A stretch of DNA of 64,000 nucleotides from Inonotus obliquus (lineage: Eukaryota > Basidiomycota > Agaricomycetes > Hymenochaetales > Hymenochaetaceae). The notes beneath the pieces were generated by a model. The model searched no databases. It saw nothing but the letters and a program-made list of their open reading frames with translations, and was not told where the DNA came from. This document shows, one piece after another, positions 48,069 through 57,862 of this stretch. Made by a program: the position numbers and the translations under genes. The stretch lies in the NCBI GenBank assembly GCA_032164295.1, contig JAJHTX010000002.1, positions 2,604,001 through 2,668,000 of the forward strand. Reading direction: 5' to 3'. How positions within the stretch are numbered: position 1 is the stretch's first letter; every line of letters starts with the position of its first letter.

Positions 48069-49099
48069 ATGTTCTACTCCCCAGGCCAGGATATCCAACG
48101 ACCAACACACCCTCGCCTCCATGTCAGGGACGCTCGGGATGCCCAGATCGTTCTCGAAGCTGTAAGGAGAGGAGTTCTCAAGCCAGTATCGCGGCGCCTC
48201 AACGAAGTCGAGCGTTCTATGTTTATACAATCCGGATCCATATTTGTCTGGGAGGAAAGTGACGACGAGCTCGGACTAAAACGCTGGACTGACGGAAGAG
48301 TGTGGAGTCAATCACGTATGCGCGAGGTTGGTCGTTCTAACTCACGGAATGCATAATCCAGAAATGCTAACACTTGCATATCGTCAAAATCCAATCACTG
48401 CGTTAACCAAGCCATACCTTTATTATGACGAGAAGCTTCCGAATGATCCTGCAGGTGAAACTAGCGACCAAAGTGGCAGGTTCGTAATCGTGAAGCTTGA
48501 TCCTTATTCTCCGGAGTAACTCCAATTTTCGCAGAAGTCAGACTGTATTCCGTTTCGTAGATGGAACGAGTCGCGGCAATGGAAGCTCCTCCATTTTGTC
48601 GCATTTCGATCGTTGTGCACACCGTCCTCTCGGATTAGTGAAACAGGCATATTCCGCATATGTGACAATCTCTCCAGGTTCCAACCCGCGCAAATGGCAC
48701 TTGACCGCTTATTTCACATACGCGGACCTCGAGCACTTGCCAAGCATTGATAGCGATCCACTCTTACGTTCCATCACCGTCCCCGCTGGCGTCTATCGGA
48801 GTGGCAAGGCGCGCTCCAGGAATGAAGATGGTAGCTTGCAGTCTCCGCAGGCCTCTACGTCTGCCCTGTCGCCACCGGATACGCCTCGCATAGAAGGCAC
48901 GGGTCGCTCGACAGAAGCATCTCGCTCCCAAGAAAATGTTGGAGCCTCGGCGCACTCCCCGACCCTGCCGCCTTTGCATACAGCCTTGAGTTCCGTGAGC
49001 ACTAACACGCTTCCAAATTCCGCGAGTCCGAATAGAGAATCGAGGTGGTCCGAAGATCAGAGAGTCATCCAAATGCTCAATTCACGACATATCCGCTGA
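48069..49099 (+). CDS. WOPR-domain transcriptional regulator (Gti1/Pac2 family)
   Basis: WOPR proteins (Wor1, Ryp1, Gti1, Pac2) bind DNA through a two-part domain and control morphology, conidiation or virulence programmes in fungi. ATG 48069 (MFYSPGQDIQ) follows an in-frame stretch without another ATG. WOPRa: HVRDARDAQIVLEAVRRG, PVSRRLNEVERSMFIQSGSIFVWEE and LKRWTDGRVWSQSRM. An intron at about 48326-48409 precedes PYLYYDEKLPND. WOPRb: LGLVKQAYSAYVTI and KWHLTAYFTYADLEHLPSI. The remaining third is Ser/Pro-rich low complexity without recognised motifs. Stop at 49097-49099. The RWTDG-x-x-WS-S and GL-KQ signatures are clear. Which branch (Gti1-like or Pac2-like) it belongs to cannot be settled here. 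Confidence 0.87.
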
Positions 49100-49326
49100 T
49101 AGGCAGGTTTAGCTATCCTTTTTTTCCACGTCGATTATTGATAGGCGGACGGAAATGGTCGAAAATGTACACCGCTCCTTTTCATTGTAGTCGATCAATA
49201 ATTATTTAGTCATATTGTATGCGACACAGCAGCTGTCCAACGCATCAGTTTCAACCATACTATGAATTATAAATGAGAAGGCACACATGCAGAAATGAGC
49301 GACGAAAGTGATTGGGCTCAAAGCAA

Positions 49327-49964
49327 CTATGGTTCTTCGTCTGACGAACTAGCTTCCGCTTCTGTACCCCCCTGAGCTCTCAATGCTCCGACGATATCAT
49401 CTGTATCTCCTTTCTGGGCTGTCAATCGTTGCCCTGGATGCAATGTGTCAGGAATACTAGCATGCGGGAATTAGAGTGACTGACGAATAAGCGTATGAAC
49501 CGCCTCCTGAGTCTTTCTGTCCAGCTTCGCCAATTTTCGCTCCAATTCACGTTTGAGATCCCAATTTGGGCGTTTTGGTGCTATGTTCATCAAGTCCTGG
49601 AAGATAAAGGAGATAAATGCGAATGCATGAAAAGGTGGAACGAAGGACAGACGAGATCCTGAGCCCGAGTTTCTTCATCCTCGGCTGCAGTTTGTTCCGC
49701 AAGGCCGGCGACATGCTTTTCAACGGTATCTTCTTCGTTGTCCCCTTCATTTCTCCTTTTCCTTAGTGTACGCGACTCTGGATCGAAGTTACGGCCAGAA
49801 AGAAAAGATTCTTCACTGAGGAGACGTTTAGTCTTAAAGTACTCCCGGTGGCATGCTCAACCGTAAGCGTACCTTTCTTGTTCTTTCGAGTTTGCAGATT
49901 CTTTCTTCCTGCGCAATGCCAGTAAGCGGTACTTTCGGGCATCAGTTTCTTCTGCCAGTGACAT
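49327..49964 (-). CDS. CWF18: Spliceosomal protein Cwf18/CCDC12
   Basis: Component of activated spliceosomes (NineTeen-complex-associated proteins). ATG 49964 begins MSLAEETDARKYRLLALRRKK. Coiled-coil and acidic segments follow (RNFDPESRTLRKRR, EEDTVEKHVAGLAEQ). The family signature comes next: NIAPKRPNWDLKRELERKLAKLDRKTQEAVHTLIR, split by an intron near 49470-49500 before QRLTAQKGDTDDIVGALRAQ. The protein ends SSSDEEP with TAG (complement of 49327-49329). About 170 aa in four exons. Shares a 202-bp divergent promoter with GUF1 that carries a CACGTG box at 50032-50037. Confidence 0.88.
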
Positions 49965-50166
49965 TGTTATGAAGAAATGAGGTTGGTTTGCTAGTCTAGT
50001 GAAGTGGTTAATGGAGCAGGACCTAGCTGTGCACGTGACGATCTTCCCATTTTTTCTGTTTCTGCTAGTGTATTATTGACAACTTAGAAAATCTCCATGT
50101 CCAGCCCTGTGCATTTTAATCCTTTTGACGCTGCCCGGAGCTGATTTGGGATAATTCTCGTATCTC

Positions 50167-53100
50167 ATGCACTTGTCGCGGCTTGGACGATTACTATCTC
50201 GCCCTCCAAAGACCTCGGTGTCAAGGTCTTTCGTTTCCTGTCTGCCTCGTCGGTTTAGCTGCACGTTCACTCGTTCCACTCAAGATGACAAGAGAAACTT
50301 AGACATGAAGGACTACCCTACTCATCTGATTCGGTCAGTGCCCCTGTCCGACGCAAAATGATGAGCTGTTGACGACTCGCATAGTAATTTTTCTATTATA
50401 GCGCACATCGGTACTGTGTTTCGATAGAGACGTGACTACATCTCTGCTGACCTAGATTTATGGGAAGATCACGGAAAGTCCACTCTTGCGGATAGGTATG
50501 GACTTTATCAGTCATAAATCAATGTGGCCACATAATTTAGTTCCTCAACAGACTTCTCGAGGTATGTGGTTTCAACCTAAACCTGCGTGCCGATATCAAT
50601 GTATGTTAGATAACAGGAACGATCGATTTGACGCGCGGTGTCAATAAGCAAGTTTTAGACAAGCTAAAAGTTGAACGAGAGAGGGGTATTACTGGTGAGC
50701 CTACATTTGGTTCTTAGGGATGGAGAGGCAGGTCCTAAAGAATGCGTCTGAAGTGAAAGCTCAAACTGCTAGGTGAGCTACATAAGTATGATGATTGTAA
50801 GTCTAACCTACGCAAACGTAGCATGGCCTATGAATTCTGCGAGCAAAACTATCTTCTCAATTTGATTGACACTCCGGTTGGTGGTTATTACCGAGTTTAG
50901 CAAAATATCGTTCTGAAACTGTTGGACAGGGCCACGTTGATTTCGCTTGGGAAGTCTCACGCTCCCTGGCTGCATGTCAAGGTGCTATTTTGCTTGTTGA
51001 TGCTAGTCAAGGAGTCCAGGCACAGACCATATCGGTCTACCATTCCGCAAAGGAGAAAGGGCTCACGATAATTCCAGTTTTGAATAAGGTTTTCGACTCA
51101 ATTAGGAAAGGTAGGAACTAGCTGCTGACTTTCCAATAGATCGATTTGCCAGCCGCCCTTCCTGATCAAGTAGCGTCGCAGTTGGAAGCGATGTTTGGTA
51201 TCAATAGTAATGAAATCCTACACATATCGGCGAAGACGGGAAAAGGAACGGCGTCCGTCCTGGATGCAATCGTGGAGCGAGTACCCCCACCCGAAGGCAG
51301 AATCGACGAGGCATTAACCGCGTTTGTGTTCGACTCTTCGTGAGTGTTCTTTCTCAGTTGAAAATCCCAGACTTTTTATTTCTTCCATACAGGTATGATC
51401 GATATCGAGGAGTCATTTCACTGGTAAATATTGTCTCTGGGCAGTTGCGCAAAGGTTCGGAGATATCCTGTGAGGATGTTTAGGGTTAACTGATAGGGTC
51501 CTTGGTCAAAAGGCGACAAAATTGCGTCCTGCTTCACTCGAAAGAAGTATGAAATAACAGAAGTTGGAATAATGCACCCAGAACAGATACCCACAGATGT
51601 TCTCTACGCTGGGCAAGTTGGGTACATAGCATGCAACATGAAAGACGCAACGGATGGTACGTGAAAGCTTCATTGATCGATTTACACGAGTATAGATGAG
51701 TATTACAGCACACATTGGTGATACTTATCACAGAGTCGGCGAACCTGTAAGGGCGCTCCGTGGGTTCACTCCGTCCAAGGCAATGGTAAGGGCAGTGGAT
51801 TTTCCATTCATAGGTTGACGATTTCGTTGCAGGTTTTTGCAGGTATTTACCCTGTTGATTCGAATGATTTTCCCAAACTCGAGGAATCGATAAAGCGGGT
51901 TCGTATCCGTTGTTCTTTATCTTACTATCACCGACTTCTTTACCCTTTCACATGTAGCTTATTCTCACCGACCGCAGCGTGACTGTTCAACGAGAATCCT
52001 CAGCTGCCCTGGGTCAAGGGATGCGACTCGGCTTTCTCGGGACCTTGCACATGGACGTATTCCGACAGGTCAGTTCTCCGTTTACATATCCATTAGTCAA
52101 TAATAGGACATAATTGTACCGTATAGAGACTCGAGGACGAATACGACGCAAGCGTAATTATCACAGCTCCGACCGTCCCTTACAAGGGTGTGTAACCAAT
52201 AGTTGCGGATACTCGGAAAGCTGATTTATTTGTTGTTCTGAATTCAGTCGTTTATCGCGATCGTACAGTCCTCGTCAGCAATCCAATAGAGTTTCCTGAC
52301 GCATCGGATGCCTCGTCGAAAGTCCTGGAGGTGCAAGAACCTATTGTGAACGCGTCTATTATTGTTCCAGAAGGCAAGTTAGTTGTCTTCTCTCATACAG
52401 CTATCCTCTTATCCGTACTCGCATATTTCGATTTACCGACTCGTAACCGCCAGAATATCTGGGGGAGATGATGGACCTGTGCTATTCGAGACGAGCATCG
52501 GATCTCGACCATCGTTATTTGGACTCAGCCGAGACGTCAGCGCGAGTTATGTTGACATGTCAACTCCCTCTCAGCGAGATCGTCACGGATTTCTTCTCGC
52601 TGCTAAAGAGCCGAAGCTCTGGATATGCTAGTTTCGAGTGAGGTAACACGTATCAGAGTACTGGATTGCTTTCCTGATGCATTGCAACCATGCAGCTACG
52701 AAGATGCTGGCTATAGAAAGAGTGATCTATCAAAGGTAATTGGGACTCCTCGCGTTTCAGTGGACTATTCACGATGCTGCCCTTTCTAGATGGTCTTTCT
52801 TCTCAATGCCAAACCTGTGGATGCTCTTGCTTTAATTGTAATGGCCAACATTGGCTTGTTCTATATGGGACCAACTGCTGATCATCTATAACAGGTTCAT
52901 AGGTCTACCGAACAACAAGTGGGACGGGCATGGGTTAAAAAACTTCGTGTGTATAATCAATCGTGCTATTACGATACAGTGGGTGCTGATGATCGCACTC
53001 GTAGACAAAGTGATTCCAAGACAGCTCTTCGAGGTCCCAATTCAGGTACTTTTATTTACAATACGATACACGTGTTCAGTTTATCCATCCCATCGCTTTC

Positions 53101-53372
53101 GATTCAGGCTGCCATTGGGAAGAGAATTATCGCAAGAGAAACTCTGTCAGCCAATCGCGCCGACGTGACCGCCGGTTTATACGGAGGTGCAGCATGTTCG
53201 ACATCGCTTCATTCATTACATAATCACTGACCTATATCAAGGGCACTACGAACGTAAAATGAAGCACCTTGAGAACCAAAAGGAAAGCAAGCGTCGTATG
53301 AAGAGAATAGGAAGCGTCGAACTTCCGCAAGAAGCCTTCTTCGATATACTCAGCACGAAGCAAGGCAAATAA
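50167..53372 (+). CDS. GUF1: Mitochondrial translation GTPase Guf1 (EF4/LepA)
   Basis: Back-translocating ribosomal GTPase that supports mitochondrial protein synthesis under stress. ATG 50167 encodes an Arg/Ser-rich presequence without acidic residues over about 35 residues. GTPase motifs are built from several small exons: G1 [18 protein letters not shown] (intron 50429-50472 ends in AAG just before the DHGK codons), RGIT switch I, G3 DTPGHVDF, and G4 NKID. LepA-specific regions follow ([61 protein letters not shown]). The C-terminal domain reads [23 protein letters not shown] and [24 protein letters not shown] at 53370-53372. Very intron-rich. Complete. Confidence 0.92.
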
Positions 53373-53664
53373 ACTTCACCGCAGTAATCGACGCATCCTC
53401 TCTTGGTGAAGCCACATGGATAGAAAATAACCAATAAGCTCATGCCCCGGTCCAAGGGAGAAGATCGTCATGCAAATAAAGAAGTCCCTTTGTTTCATCG
53501 CATGTATATTGCCTACGGGTATTGCCACGACGGTGTGATTTCCTGAGATGCAGTAAGCGTGGACCTCTCCGCTAGTACCTATTGTATTATTATCGTGGGA
53601 AAGAGGGGACCTGTATTCTGGGAATCGGGGCGGAAACGTACATGGGACGAAACCTCTATTTTTC

Positions 53665-55114
53665 TCACAACTCCGTATCTTCGTCATCGTATGTTTCCTT
53701 GATTAGTCTGCGAAGTTCTGTCAATATAATTCTAGTGAACGGAAAGGAGAATTGTACCTATAAACCGAGGACGGAGGGTGGTCTCCACTAGAAGAGTGAA
53801 GACATTTCAGCATATAATCGAGTCCAAGCGAAGAGAAGTTACCCAACTCGTTCGTAATATAGACATCCAGGAGTTCAGGAGCGACATAGTCATAATAAGG
53901 ATTGATCACGTCCACTTTATCTACAAGGGCACCCTCTTCGAACCCAAGGACACTACTCGGATCAGCAAAGTCCAGAGCGCCATATTGGTGATACACGTTC
54001 CAGAGCGGAGTAAGCTTGAACTGCCCTGCACAGACGACCACGGGTGTACTATGCGTGCGAGCAGCTGTCGCAGCTAGCAGAGAACCTGTCACAGAGAACA
54101 TGCCACCGTTGGCAAGAATAGCATGCGCCCCTAGGATTACTTTGTTGACTCTCGACATGATCGCAAATATGGAGGAGTCCGGCACAAGGAAAGTGGAGAT
54201 GCCCGCAGAAGAGAGAGTGCGCGCCATCTCATGCCCGCTAAATCTACGCAAATAATCAGTATCGAAACGACCGATCATGCAATGGATTGATTCCTCACGA
54301 AGGACACGTTTCTGCAACGATTACGGTGAAGTTCCTATAGTGCGCGGCGGCTCTAAGATAGGCTTCCACCGTTTTGGATTTGCCTATTGTGAGAATAATT
54401 TCACTGTTATAACTATGTTAATTTTATCGACGCTAGACACGAAAAACGAACGCCGCACTCGGAGTGTATGTGATCCTTCGCACCCTTGGATACATTGTCA
54501 TAAACAGTCTCGAGTTCGTCCAATACATCCTGAATAGCCTCCATTAGAACAGGTTTGAGACCCTGGGCAAAGGCCTCAGGATCGTTGCCTCCCATGAGGT
54601 CTGCTTTTCCCTGAGCACCGAGAGATTTCTGGGTAGTGGGTTGTTTCTTGGGTTGGCCCATGAGGACGAACTTGGAGATGGAAAAGCCTGAGCTGTGCGT
54701 GGCTTTCTGCAGATTTTCATACGCAGCATTGTACTCTTCACGTATATGATGCAGAATTTTCCGTACAGTGTTTCCGACTGTGAATTCTGCGCGCCACAAA
54801 TTGAATGCCAATCCATGACAGGGACGCGTTTAAAGTACCTTTCGGTTGGGCTTCTACAAGCCTGTGACCTACTGCTTTTATCCTCGCGATTAGCTCTTCG
54901 ATCGTTGCAAATTTTGACCGCAAGATTACTTGACGAATTACGTGCAAAGTCTCGAGGGCGGTTTCTCTTGAACCGACGAGCTGTCTGGGTTGAGGAAGTA
55001 TTCAGACATCAACGCAAGCCTAATCTAGGACCACTTGGCGTACCTTCGTCGAAGACGCCAGACGAGATGTTCTACTTGGCGCTGGCTGGCTGTAACACCT
55101 CTGTCTGAGGACAT
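53665..55114 (-). CDS. GCD7: Translation initiation factor eIF2B beta subunit
   Basis: Regulatory subunit of the eIF2B guanine-nucleotide exchange factor that senses eIF2-alpha phosphorylation. ATG 55114 (MSSDRGVTASQ) leads after an intron to ETALETLHVIRQVI, TIEELIARIKAVGHRLVEAQPKE and VGNTVRKILHHIREEY, the helical N-terminal domain. The Rossmann-like C-terminal domain shows EIILTIGKSKTVEAYL, VIVAET, SGHEMARTL, ILGAHAILANGGMFSVTGS, STPVVVCAGQFKLTPL and NPYYDYVAPELLDVYITN. The last exon, after a 50-nt intron, reads RLIKETYDDEDTEL and ends at TGA (complement of 53665-53667). Shares its 239-bp promoter with ADE4. Confidence 0.93.
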
Positions 55115-55353
55115 TCTGTTTGTTTAGTTTTGAAGATATGATCAAGTCAAGGTCTATAGCCATCTTGGGTAATGACTCGGTGTATGGTGGTTACGTCATC
55201 TATTATCGATGCTATGGCACGTGCGCGGATCCAAGAATAACGAAACGAGAACACTCAAGAGAAAATTTTGAAGGTCAATAGTCATCGGTGCAAGTGCAGC
55301 ACACACAACATGCCCTTCGACGCGAACCAGAACATCCAAAATCTTTTCTAGCT
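55115..55353. promoter_or_regulatory. Shared GCD7/ADE4 divergent promoter with TGACTC, TACGTCA and CACGTG
   Basis: The 239 bp between the two divergent starts contain TGACTC at 55173-55178 (the core bound by Gcn4 and Bas1 in yeast), TACGTCA at about 55192-55198 (CRE-like bZIP site) and CACGTG at 55218-55223. In yeast, ADE4 is controlled by Bas1/Pho2 and Gcn4, so the first motif fits. Activity in this fungus is inferred. Confidence 0.4.
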
Positions 55354-57462
55354 AGTAAAAGTACGAAATCATCTTTCGGACCTGGTCAGCCGCTAATATC
55401 TGGTTTTCGTTATTCTTCTAGTGTGTGGTATACTTGGCTTGCTTCTGCACGATCCTGCCATCGATTGCGCAACTGAAATCTGTGAAGGCCTATCGTTGCT
55501 CCAGCATCGTGGTCAAGATGCCTGTGGAATCGTCACATGCGGCCACAAGGGTCGTTTATATCAGTGCAAGGCCAATGGTATGGTCCGCGATGTATTTGAC
55601 AAAGCCGCACTGAGCAGACTGTACGGCGGAATGGGTGTCGGCCATGGTATGCCTATGCTACTTAATCTCACTAAACCTCATGATCTAACGAATTCTTAAA
55701 GTCCGCTATCCGACTGCTGGTAGCTCGTCTCACGCGGAAGCCCAGCCGTTCTACGTTAATTCGCCATACGGGATAGTCCTTGCCCATGTGAGTTTCCATT
55801 CTTGTAAATGTAGCCCGTTCGCCATTCTAACAGCCATACAAGAACGGGAATCTGATAAATACCGAACCTCTTCTCCATTTTATGGACGCAGATGCTCATA
55901 GGCATATAAATACCAACTCAGATTCCGAGCTCTTGTTGAACATCTTCGCCGACAATCTCCAAAAGACTGGCAAGTTCCGTATCAACGAGGATGATATTTT
56001 TACTGCAATCGGAGGCCTTATGGAGCAATGTAAAGGCGCATATGCGTGCGTTGCGATGCTGGCAGGCTTCGGAATTATTGCGTTTCGTGATCCTAATGGC
56101 ATTCGACCTGTGGGGATGGCTTATCGCAGTGTTCCAAACGGTCGTGATTACATTGCCGCAAGTGAAAGTGTAGTTGCAGATGCAGGCGGATTTACGAACT
56201 GGGAAGATGTAAAGCCTGGTCTGTAGATTACTTGCTGTTTCGTACGACTTGTCTTCAACCCTGTTTCTAGGTGAAGCTGTGATTATCACGCGTTCACAAG
56301 TTTCCAGACGTCAACTCAAGACCGCGTCGACGTTTGCTCCGGATATATTTGAGTACGTTTACTTTGCTCGACCGGATTCGGTACTCGATGGCATCAGTGT
56401 ATATCGAAGCCGCATGGCGATGGGGGACCTCCTTGCGGATGAAGTGAGGCGTACTCTAGAGGCGTACCAGCTCAGTGTTGATGTTGTTATTCCTGTAAGC
56501 ATTAATGATACTGCTGGCCCTTCGATTGATTAAGGTTAAGATTGTGTGAGAGGTCCCGGATACATCCAGAGTTGCCGCCCTCAATCTTGCACAGAAACTC
56601 GGTCTTCCTTACCGGGAGGGATTCATCAAGAACCGGTATGTTGGGCGTACATTTATCATGCCGGGTCAACAAATGAGGCGCGTATTTTTTTTCCGATTCT
56701 TCGCCACTCAAAGCTTATTAGAGAGCATACAGGCGCCAAAATGTGAGACGGAAGTTGAACGCAATGGCACTCGAGTTCTCCGGAAAAAATGTTTTGATTG
56801 TTGATGGTACGTCCTATTCGAGATGTTCAATCACCTACTGAAAATGTGCTACTAATACAGATTCGATCGTCAGAGGGACCACGTCAAAAGAAATTGTCCA
56901 AATGGCAAAGGATGTCGGTGCTAAGAAGGTTATTGTCGCGAGTTGTGCGCCTCCCATACGGTATATTTGTTCTGGTAACCACCATAAACACGAATTTATC
57001 ACCTTGTCCAAAAGATATGTGAATGTATACGGGATCGACATGCCGTCACGCTCAGAGCTCGTAGCCCACGAACGAGATACCAGCGCGGTTGCCGAAGCGA
57101 TTGGTGCCGACCTTGTAATTTTTCAGACTCTGCCGGATCTCGTTACCGCCGTTCGCCAGTTCAATCCAGCGATACCGAGCTTCGATTGCTCCGTTTTCAA
57201 CGGTGAATATGTGACAGGCGGTGTCGATGAGCCGTATCTACAACATCTGGAGAAGTTGCGCGCAGATAACGTGAAGATTAAGGCTCAAGCCAATCACTTT
57301 ACAAGTCTGGAGGGGAAGGGTGGGGTTGCTGCTCTACACAACGGTGTGAACGGCAGTGTAGTTCCGAATGAGTTGAAGGAGTCTCCGCCAGGGTACACTG
57401 GTCCGATAAGCGGTGCCGACGACACCGTTGGTCTCCATAATAGCTGGACGTTATCGCGATAG
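55354..57462 (+). CDS. ADE4: Amidophosphoribosyltransferase, first step of purine synthesis
   Basis: Makes 5-phosphoribosylamine from PRPP and glutamine. The mature N-terminus must be [11 protein letters not shown], where Cys is the glutaminase nucleophile, but there is no ATG immediately before it in the genome. The acceptor TTCTAG ends at 55421 and is followed by TG-TGT-GGT. An upstream exon ending in A at 55354 (donor GTAAAA), or in A at 55360 (donor GTACGA), would complete ATG across the intron. Further motifs: [52 protein letters not shown], the PRPP loop [14 protein letters not shown] (split by an intron) and [14 protein letters not shown]. Stop at 57460-57462. Full length. Confidence 0.93.
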
Positions 57463-57862
57463 GATGTTGGTTAGCTGAATACGCTGTGGCCCATCATTTA
57501 TCACGATCGTATGTATCCTTCTCCCTTGTGGTCAGACTGATGACTCGGAGCTCTTTCCTCGCCTTGCTCTCTGCGTTGATTTACCCGACTACCTCCCGAA
57601 TTGCTACGTAGACGATCAAAGATGCAATTCGAAATAACTTCAAATGTTATATGTTTCCTGTAATATGTTGTACGTGTCGAAATCGTTTGGGAAGGATGAA
57701 AATTCCATGCCACCATTCTACACTATCCATTGCTTCATTTCAGTCAGATCAGATCAAGAATCATTGAGCTGCAGCACAGCACGTGCAAAGTGATTCGCCA
57801 CGTGCGCGTACACGCGTGTCGACTACTATACACAGATCTTAGCACCTACGCGCTCTCGCAGA
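57463..57862. promoter_or_regulatory. Spacer between ADE4 and the myotubularin gene with a CACGTG pair
   Basis: 400 bp on the plus strand between two same-strand genes. CACGTG occurs twice, at 57780-57785 and 57799-57804, 58-83 bp upstream of the myotubularin ATG. Paired E-boxes of this type are bound by bHLH proteins such as Cbf1 in fungi. The rest looks like the ADE4 3' UTR. Confidence 0.4.

Noticed and set aside
50466..50475. Insertion of LWE within the GUF1 P-loop if the upstream acceptor CTAG is used
   Set aside because: Using the AAG acceptor ten bases later gives the exact HIDHGKST motif, so the insertion is an artefact of acceptor choice.
53731..53757. 26-nt intron near the end of eIF2B-beta (GTACAA...CACTAG)
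   Set aside because: Too short for fungal splicing; a 50-nt intron ending at the next CAG restores the family C-terminus.
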